The notes beneath the pieces are model-generated. The model made no database searches. It saw nothing but the letters and a program-made list of their open reading frames with translations, and had not been told where the DNA came from. From contig MU646357.1 in NCBI GenBank assembly GCA_026770585.1, positions 819,214 to 835,586 of the forward strand: DNA of 16,373 bases, written 5' to 3'. The stretch's first letter is position 1, and every line of letters begins with the position of its first letter. Made by a program: the position numbers and the translations under genes. This DNA comes from Baffinella frigidus. Taxonomy: Eukaryota > Cryptophyceae > Cryptomonadales > Baffinellaceae. This document shows positions 1-8,000 of this stretch, one piece after another.

Positions 1-44
1 GCCCTACGGTAGGGCGTATGGGCGTACTCGCCACTTAAGGTATA
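1..44. repeat. MITE family A, fragment cut by window edge
   Basis: Right end of the 105-bp family: CCTACGGTAGGGCGTATG core and CCACTTAAGGTATA terminus. Confidence 0.7.
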
Positions 45-97
45 GCGTGGCGCATGAGCGTGCTCCTGTGACCCCGCTTGGGAGGAGAGAGGACGCG

Positions 98-186
98 CCG
101 GCCAAGGCCCACACACAAGCGAGAGAGAACTTACCTTCATTAGTCAACCACCCAGGCTCATCACCTGTCCGACCGAGGCTCACAGC
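98..186. repeat. Direct repeat with 1588-1675
   Basis: GGCCAAGGCCCACACACAAG through TCATTAGTCAACC to CACCTGTCCGACCGAG are shared with 1588-1675. No gene seen here. The rest of 1-2025 is covered by the foldbacks listed. Confidence 0.7.
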
Positions 187-210
187 TCCTCTCGTGTGGC
201 GCGGGCGTGA

Positions 211-330
211 ACAGGGGTACCTCGCTCATAAGAAACCGCACCCCCCGTAGGATCACCATAGGGCCCTAGGCATAGGCCTAATGTAGGGTCCTAGGGGGAG
301 TCTGTTTCTTATGAGCGAGGTACCCCTGTA
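211..330. repeat. Foldback family F copy
   Basis: 26-bp arms starting ACAGGGGTACCTCGCTCATA; core CATAGGGCCCTAGGCATAGG. Confidence 0.82.
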
Positions 331-379
331 CTTCCGACGCGCGCGCGGAAGATTGATGGAGCACCCTATTGGCCATTGC

Positions 380-482
380 TTCAGTGCCCAGTAGGCTCAT
401 ACGCCCTACGGTAGGGCCCCAGGACCTGCCTAGGACCTGTTGGCCGTCAAATTTGGCGGCATGGGCACTTAAGGGGTATACG
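380..482. repeat. MITE family A copy
   Basis: Inverse orientation copy: GTAGGCTCATACGCCCTACGGTAG, GGACCTG cores, TTGGCCGTCAAATTTGGCGG palindrome-like middle and CACTTAAGGGGTATA end. Confidence 0.7.
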
Positions 483-676
483 TCTCGAGGCAGTGAATTC
501 ATTGTAAATTTAAAATCAGTGAATTCACACCGAATTAAGGCCTGATCAAATGGCGCAGACATAGCCACTAGAGATTTTTTTTTGGGGGGGTTAGACGTGC
601 ACGATTCTTTAATAAATCAACTTTTCCTTCTGTACGATCATATCCTGACCTCAGATCTACCCGGGGAGAACGGCCC

Positions 677-819
677 GTACCACACGGTGGACTACGAACC
701 TTTCATCAGAAGTCAACTTGCCTTGATGCAATTAACTTGAGAGATGTTCTGGTGAAATTTGGTCACGTACCCCCCTAGAATCTAGGCCCAACGAAACCCT
801 CGAAGCCCACCGTGTGGCA
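677..819. repeat. Foldback family C copy
   Basis: Termini CCACACGGTGG.CTACGA and the complement CGAAGCCCACCGTGTGG; related copy at 3606-3746. Confidence 0.75.
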
Positions 820-825
820 ACCAAA

Positions 826-1099
826 GTTACTACACAAATGCCCACTTTTAAAAGTACATCGGTTTTAAATAGGACCCCTCAAGCATTCTTGTGTGAGTCC
901 CGAGCCTCCGTGATCCGGGGCGTACTGCAGTACCTCGCTCATAAGGAGGCGCACCCCCCTAGGTTACTACACAAATGCCCACTTTTAAAAGTACATCGGT
1001 TTTAAATAGGACCCCTCAAGCATTCTTGTGTGAGTCCCGAGCCCCCGTGATCCGGGCGTACTGCAGTACCTCGCTCATAAGGAGGCGCACCCCCCTAGG
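826..1099. repeat. 137-bp tandem duplication
   Basis: Copies 826-962 and 963-1099 are almost identical; each ends with a half of the family F arm (TACCTCGCTCATAAGGAGG). Confidence 0.85.
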
Positions 1100-1217
1100 A
1101 CCCTACAGTGCATGCAGGTCTATGCGCGGGGTACATGCTTTCTCTGCAGATCCAGAGCACATGCTTTCTCTGCAGATCCAGGACAACCCCGCTGTCGCTT
1201 CTTGCATTCGCCCTCGA

Positions 1218-1282
1218 TGGCCTTTCTACAGAGACCACTTCCGGTGTCCGCCTATGTTGGGAGCTCGAAGAACCTAACGGAC
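1218..1282. repeat. Inverted repeat partner of 2163-2228
   Basis: ATGGCCTTTCTACAGA...CCGGTGTCCGCCTATGTTGG... is found reverse-complemented at 2163-2228. Confidence 0.8.
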
Positions 1283-1449
1283 CTAAAGCCCCCTCTCTCT
1301 GAATACTCGAAACGAGCTCGTCCGCTCCTGAGACCCCCCTTGGGACGAGATGTGCTCTACACACTACCCTCTACCCTCGCACTCTACCCTCGCACCCTAC
1401 CCTCGTACCTACAGACGCCGCACCCCCCCTAGGACCATCGGCGGGTCCT

Positions 1450-1578
1450 ACAGGGATACCTCGCTCATAAGAAATAGCCCCCCCCCCCTAGGACCACCAT
1501 AGGGCCCTAGGCATAGGCCTGCTGTAGGGCCCTAGGAGGAGGCTCTTTCTTATGAGCGAGGTACATGTACCCCTGTAG
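1450..1578. repeat. Foldback family F copy
   Basis: Arms TACCTCGCTCATAAGAAA and complement, core nearly identical to 211-330; an extra TACATG sits in the right arm. Confidence 0.8.
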
Positions 1579-1683
1579 GCCGCGCAGGCCAAGGCCCACA
1601 CACAAGCGGAACCAAAGATAGCTTCATTAGTCAACCGCCGAGGCTCGTCACCTGTCCGACCGAGACTCGTCACCTAAAGGATG

Positions 1684-1777
1684 CGCGAGTAGGCTCATAC
1701 ACCCTACCGTAGGGCCCTAGGACCTGCCTTGGACCTCAGGAGGTCTATTTGGACCACCTCGCCACTTCAGGGATACA
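1684..1777. repeat. MITE family A, degraded copy
   Basis: Shares GTAGGCTCATAC, CCTACCGTAGGGCCCTAGG and the CCACTTCAGGGATA terminus; left end lost. Confidence 0.65.
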
Positions 1778-1802
1778 CGTCCCAGGACACGCCACCTAGG
1801 AT

Positions 1803-1837
1803 CCTACACTTCATCTTCTGGCTCTCTACTTGAGGGC
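1803..1837 (-). pseudogene. Copy of p47-like stop-codon region
   Basis: Similar to 2003-2037 around the CTCAAGTAG end of the last exon, including some 3' UTR. Confidence 0.65.
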
Positions 1838-2025
1838 GCTAGACTTCCCTTTTGGAAGGCTGGCCAGAGATTACCCGATCCGTTTGCCCCCTCGCTATCC
1901 GAGCAAGGTGGACCGAGTCTACGGTTCGCCTGTGCCCACGAGCCCACGGCCATCCTACACGCGGTGCGGGACCTTGTTTTCGAGAAATGAGAAACCCCTG
2001 CACCTATGCTTGATCTTACGGCTCT

Positions 2026-2091
2026 CTACTTGAGGGTCTGGGTGAGGGACGCGTTCTGCAGACCCGCCGCCTCGATCGATTGTGACTTGTC
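2026..2091 (-). CDS. p47-like gene, terminal UBX exon with stop
   Basis: The exon encodes DKSQSIEAAGLQNASLTQTLK and ends in TAG (2028-2026). It matches the last UBX strand (xxTxxEAGLxNAxxxQxL). The acceptor is TTGGCAG, phase 0 to the previous exon. The region around the stop is partly repeated downstream at about 1803-1837. No AATAAA is seen on this strand close to the stop. Confidence 0.92.
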   Translation of the reverse strand, partial: DKSQSIEAAGLQNASLTQTLK

Positions 2092-5000
2092 CTGCCAAGA
2101 ACCTCCACTTTAGACGTGATGGTTGTCAATCAAAAGTCAACTCAATGGCAGAACGACAGTTAGGTCCTGTAGGTTCTTCGAGCTCCCAACATAGGCGGAC
2201 ACCGGAACTAGTTCTGTAGAAAGGCCATGCGTCCTTTCAGATCACATCAAGCCCCCCTGTATCCCTTAAGTGCCCATGCCGCCAAATTTGACGGCCAAGA
2301 GGTCCTAGGCAGGTCCTAGGGCCCTACCGTAGGGCGTATGCGCCTACTGGGCACTTAAGGGATAGAGGATCGCGGCAGAAACCGGCAGGGGACGGTGGGA
2401 CACACGCTGCAAATCCGCTCGACCGAAACGATGAAAACACCCCCCACTTTCATTGGATAACGCCCCGAAAACCGGGTAGTTAAGCCTACGGTAGGCCGTA
2501 GGGCCCCTAGGCCCAAACTTTTCGTAGGAGCCCCCCTAGGCCCCTACGGCCTACCGTTGTGAATACCGTAGGCCCAACCACCCGGGTTTTAGTCCGCCAC
2601 CCTATTAACTTGCTACGCGCAAGGACTATCAGGAATTCGGGAATTGCGGCCAGTTCATGAACCACAAAATCGGCCACTTTCTGAAAACAACCCGTCGATC
2701 CCCCTCGTATATTATCACTATGGGAGGGGCTACCTCGAGCTTCTTGCGCGGGTAGGAGTAGGCCAGGTCGAACTCGAGGCCCGGGCACGCCGAGGCACTC
2801 ACCACACAGCGGCCTACGAAGGGATTCTTGGACAAAGAACTGGTCAGGAAATACACAGCGGGCTACGAAGGGCTTGTTGGCTACCTCGAGCTTCTTGCGC
2901 GGGTAGGAGTTGGCCAGGTCGAATTCGAGGCCCGGGCACGCCGAGGCCGCGAACGCGTAGAGCGAGCCCACCGAGTCCGACAGGTTGAACTTCTGTTGAT
3001 GCCTGCGGGGGAGGGGGGGGCGTCAGGCTATCGGGGAGGCGAGGACTTGGGAGCCGGAGGGGGGGCGGCGGGGCGTGAGTTGAGGCCACAGGGGGGGGAG
3101 AGAGCGAACCGTGCGGGACAGGTTGAACTTCTGTTGATGCCTGCGGGGGAGAGGGGGGCGTGAGTGAGGCCACGCCAGGGTGGATTCTGCGCTGTCGATT
3201 TTGCTGGTAGGATTCCTGAAGTGGCGAGCGGGTCTTATCCGGGGAAACCTATTTTTCTTTAGTTTGATGGCAAGGAAAATGACTACATAATTCGTTCTTA
3301 TTAGTAATATTCAAGCATTTATGTAGTAATTTTCCTTGCCATCAAACTAAAGAAAAATAGGTTTGCCCGGATAAGGTCATATTTGAGCCGCAGCAGGGCG
3401 TAGGCTCCTAGTTATCCCTTAAGTGGCGATGGGGTCAAAATTGACCCCAAAGACGTCCTACGCAGGTCCTAGGGCCCTACGGTAGGACGTGTGAGCCTGC
3501 TCGCCACTTCAGGGATAGGCCCAGGAAGGGAGTGTAATGGGCTACTCTTGCCGCTTCAGGGATACGGTCTGAAGTATGGGCCAACTCGAACACGGAGAGG
3601 CGTCCGTGCCGCACGGTGGACTACGAACCTTTCATCGAAAGTCAACTAGCCTGAAGATAATTAACTTCAGAATTTTTCTAATGCAAATTGGTCACGTAAC
3701 ACCCCGGAATCCGGGGTCAACGAAACCCTCGTAGCCCACCGAGTTGTCTGCGAAGCCTGTAATTAGTAATTCTCTGGTAGTACACTGGACCTACCCTAAC
3801 ACATACCCGTCGGGGCCGGACTGATTGAGTATGTGTGGAGGGTAGGTATGCGTTATGGTGTCCACCTTTCAGGCATACTTCCTTGCAGGGGGGAATCGGG
3901 GGCCGGCCGAAGGAGTATGTGTGGAGGGTAAGTATGTGTTACGGTAGCCTGTGTTAGGGTAGGTGCACTGTAAGACATACTACCAGAGAAAGCTGCAACC
4001 ACACGGCGGGCTGCGAAGGGATTTCGTGAATAACCCATGCGTGAATAATCCATAGGACCCTACGGTAGCAAATACCGTAGGAACATGAGCGGGTCCTACA
4101 GATATCTGAACCGATTCTTGGTCAAAACCCGACAAAAATCCCCTTTGTAGCCCGCTGTGTGGTAGTCAAGCGAGGTGGGAGAATGACCGGGTGCCGCCTG
4201 GATCTACCAAGGCGTGCTACCAGAGAATTCTTCAATTAATGCCACAAGCTAATGCCCGCGGACCCCTTAGCCTACGGTAGGAACCCCCCCTCCTCCTACG
4301 ACGTTTAAAACAAAAAGTCTTTAAAAGTCGTAGGAGGGGGGCTCCTACCGTAGGCAATCCGTAGGCTCTAGTACCTCGCTGGCGTTGGCTTTTCAGATGA
4401 CAATGTTTCAAGAGAGGTGGGAGAGAGACCGGGTGGCGTGGTGCATGCGAAGCCTGTACAGTGGACCTACCCTAACACATACCCGTCGGGGCCGGACTGA
4501 TTGAGTATGCGTGGAGGGTAGGTATGCGTTATGGTGTCCACCCTTCAGGCATACTTCCTTGCAGGGGGAAATCGGGGGCCGGCCGAGAGGAGTATGTGTG
4601 GAGGGTAAGTATGTGTTACGGTAGCCTGTGTTAGGGTAGGTGGACTGTATCTAGTAAGGCATACTACCATTGCCGCCTGTAATCAGTCTTAGGCTCCCCA
4701 CGCGGAAGGTAAGGGTGCATATGCTATTTTAGGCATCAAATGATGCTATCTTACGCCTTTTCATCAGGACAGATTCTGGTATGGTCCGAGATGAAATCAG
4801 TCCAGCGTGGTGGGACAGCGACTTCAGGCTCGAGAGTAACAAAGACGACGAACAAGGAGGCAGACTGGGTGGCGTCGTGCATGCGAAGCCTGTATCTAGC
4901 AAGGCATATTACCATTGCCGCCTGTAATCTTTGACTGATTATGACTGATTTTTGACTGATTTTTGACTGATTTGACAGATATTTGACAGAGGTAAGGCCG

Positions 5001-8000
5001 ACAGAGACCGGGTAGCGTCGTGCATGCGGAACTCTCTCGCTCTCTCTCCCTCGCTCCCTCTCTCTCTCTGTCTGTCTCTGTCTCTCTGTCTCTCTGTCTC
5101 TCTCTTACCGGGTGGCGTCGTGCATGCGGAACTGGATGGTGGTCGTCGGCAGCCCCTCGTCCACCTTCACCACGAAGGTCGGCGCCTGCTCACGCACCGG
5201 ACAGACAGGTTATGGAAAGACAGGTTACGAGGCACACGCCCAGCGCCGAACCGGCTGCCCCTCATCCACCTTCACCACCAACGTCGGCGCCTGCTCAGCG
5301 AGTGAGAGAGAGAGAGTCAGAGAGAGAGAGAGAGAGCGAGAGGCGCGAGGTCGGGTGCGAACCCGCGCAGCCAAGGCAAAACCAGTCTCGGCTAGCCACT
5401 GAGTCGGCGCCTGCACAGAACTGGATGGTGGTCGTCGGCAGCCCCTCGTCCACCTTTACCACGAAGGTCGGAGCCTGCACAGCGAGAGAGGGAGAGGGAG
5501 AGGGAGAGGGAGAGGGAGGGAGAGAGAGGGAGAGAGAGAGGGAGAGAGAGAGGGAGAGAGAGAGGGAGGGAGAGAGAGAGACCTTTGTTACTTCCAACAT
5601 CCATCTTCCCATTGGATCGTGTCAAAGCCGGTTGACGCGTTCAATTTCCACAGCGCAGAGGAGGGGGGGGGTTGCCTGGGTGAGAGAGACCAGGGCTGAA
5701 AGAAACAGGGACAGATAGCGAGAGGTCTGAGAAAAGAATATATTAAGGGGACTCAGAGGAAACTAAGGGAGAAAAGGGAAACTGTATAAGGGAGATGAGG
5801 GAAGTTGCTATAATTATTTTAAAGGATACGGGAAACGCAACCCCGCGTAGGGCTAATGTAGAGCGTTTGCGGTAATTGTTGTCCGTTTTGGACCGTACGG
5901 TTTTCCGGTTTTCCGGTTTTGAAAAGGGACTTATAGGACGTGACAAGGATTTTAAACGGTACCAGAATTGCGCCTCTTGGTATCCCTTTTCAAAACCGGA
6001 AAACCGGAAAACCGTACGTCCAAAACGGACAACAATTACCGCAAACGCTCTAGTGTAGTGTAAAGGTTGCGTAGTGTAAAGGTTAGAGCGTAGTGTAGTG
6101 TAGTGAAGTGTAGTGTAGTGAAGTGTACTGTAGTGTTCTGTAGAGTAATGTCAAGTGGTGTAATGTAGGGGGGCGTGTCTGGGTGGCGCCCCCGGCTTCT
6201 GGCAGAGAGCGAGAAGGTGCAGGGTGCAGGGTGCAGGGTGTAGGGTGTAGGGGTGTAGGGATGTAGGGGTGTAGGGTTCGGGTTCGGGTTCGGGTGTTAG
6301 GGTGGAGGGCGTGCCTGAGTGGCGCCCGCGGCTTCCGAGGCGGCGGCGGCCCCGCCTCCGAGAGAGTGCCCGGCCCCGGTGAACCCCTAGGGTTCAGGGC
6401 TCAGGGTTTAGGGTTTGGAGTTTGGGGTTTAGGGTTTAGGGTTTAGGGTTTGGAGTTTGGGTTTTCAGGGTTTAGGGTGTAGGGTGTAGGGTGTAGGGTG
6501 TAGGGTTGAGGGTTGAGGGTTGAGGGTTGAGGGTTTAGGGTTCAGGGTTCAGGGTTTGGGGTTCAGGGTTTAGGGTTTGGGGTTTAGGGGCTAGGGTTCA
6601 GGGTCTACCGCAGCGGCGGGCGCGCCGGCGGGGGCCTCGTAGTCCTGCAGAGGGGGGGTACACAGCTTTCACCAACAGTTTTCAAAAAGTTACAAGCCGG
6701 TACAAAAAGTTACTACCGTCACGTCCAAATAAACTGTCCATCTAATATATTTAGGCCACACTCACAAGAATTTTCACCGGCGGGGGCCTCGTAGTCCTGC
6801 CGAGGGGGTACACAGCTTTCACCAACGGTTTTCACCAACTATATCCCGATCTGGTCAACTTCGGGTGGCTGGTGGCAGGCCTACCACGCCAGACAGCTTT
6901 CACCAACAGTGTTCACCAACTATACCTTACCACACAGCGGACTTCGAAGGGATTTTCGGCCCAAATCGGGCCACATTTCTGTTACCTTATCCGTAGGAAC
7001 CCCCCCTATGTCCCTACGGGTTGCCTACCGTAGGGTCCTAGGTTTGATCGCTTAGGGGTTATTCAAAACCCCTTGCAAGTCCGCTGTGTGGTATCCCTTA
7101 AGTGTCCATAGAGTGAATATTCACCCGAACTCGCCCTAGCCAGGTCCTAGGGCCCTACCGTAGGGCGTATGAGCCTACTGGGCACTTGAGGGATATCCCG
7201 ATCTGGTCAACTTCGGGTGGCTGGTGGCAAGCCTACCCTGCGGGGGCGTGGGGCTGGGTGCTTTAATCCGCGAACACGTATTTTTCTTTTAAAAATCCGC
7301 GAGGAAAATTACCACACAAAGGTGACGTCCCGAAGCATTGTGTAGTGATTTTCATGCAGATTTTTAAAAGAAAAACACTTGTGCCCGGATGAGCTTGAGA
7401 CAACCCTGTATGGTATATGGCCTCGTAGGCCTGCCGAGGGCGGGAGTTTGTTTGTTATGGTGAGCGCTCCCTGCCGGCTCTGCCGTCAAACTACGCACTG
7501 TGTGCGTGCGGTCTTGCCGCCGTGGCGTACGTGGGCGCTATTTGGAGCGGAGGGATAGCGCGCGGGGCTTGATTTTCTGGGGGCGGGGGGCGGGTGGGGG
7601 CAGGCAGAAATCCTTGAGCACTAACGAACCCTGGTTTCGCAACGAGAGCCTGGAAAAGACAGCGGCGGGGCCGGTCTCTTGCCTATCATCGCGGCGCAGG
7701 TAGGGGAGACAGGCAAGATCTGGCCGCCAACTCCCTGGAGGGCACGCGGGCGCGCTCGGAAAGCAGCCCTAACTCTTTGCAGAACCAAAAAGACAGAGGT
7801 TCTGCAAAGAGTTAGGGCTGGTGTCGCTGTCTTTTCCAGCGGCGGGGTTTAGGGTTTAAGGTTTAGGGTTTAGGGTTTAGGGCGACCTGCCCCGTGCGGC
7901 TGACGAGGCTCACGAGCGGGTCCGCGTTCCTTCATGTAGGGTTTAGGGTTTAGGGGTTAGGGTTTAGGGTTCAGGGTTTAGGGGTTAGGGTTTAGGGGTA

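Noticed and set aside
5020-5718. Long open frames rich in Ser/Leu or Arg/Glu.
   Set aside because: They are translations of CT/GA microsatellites and cross the UBX exon in the wrong frame.
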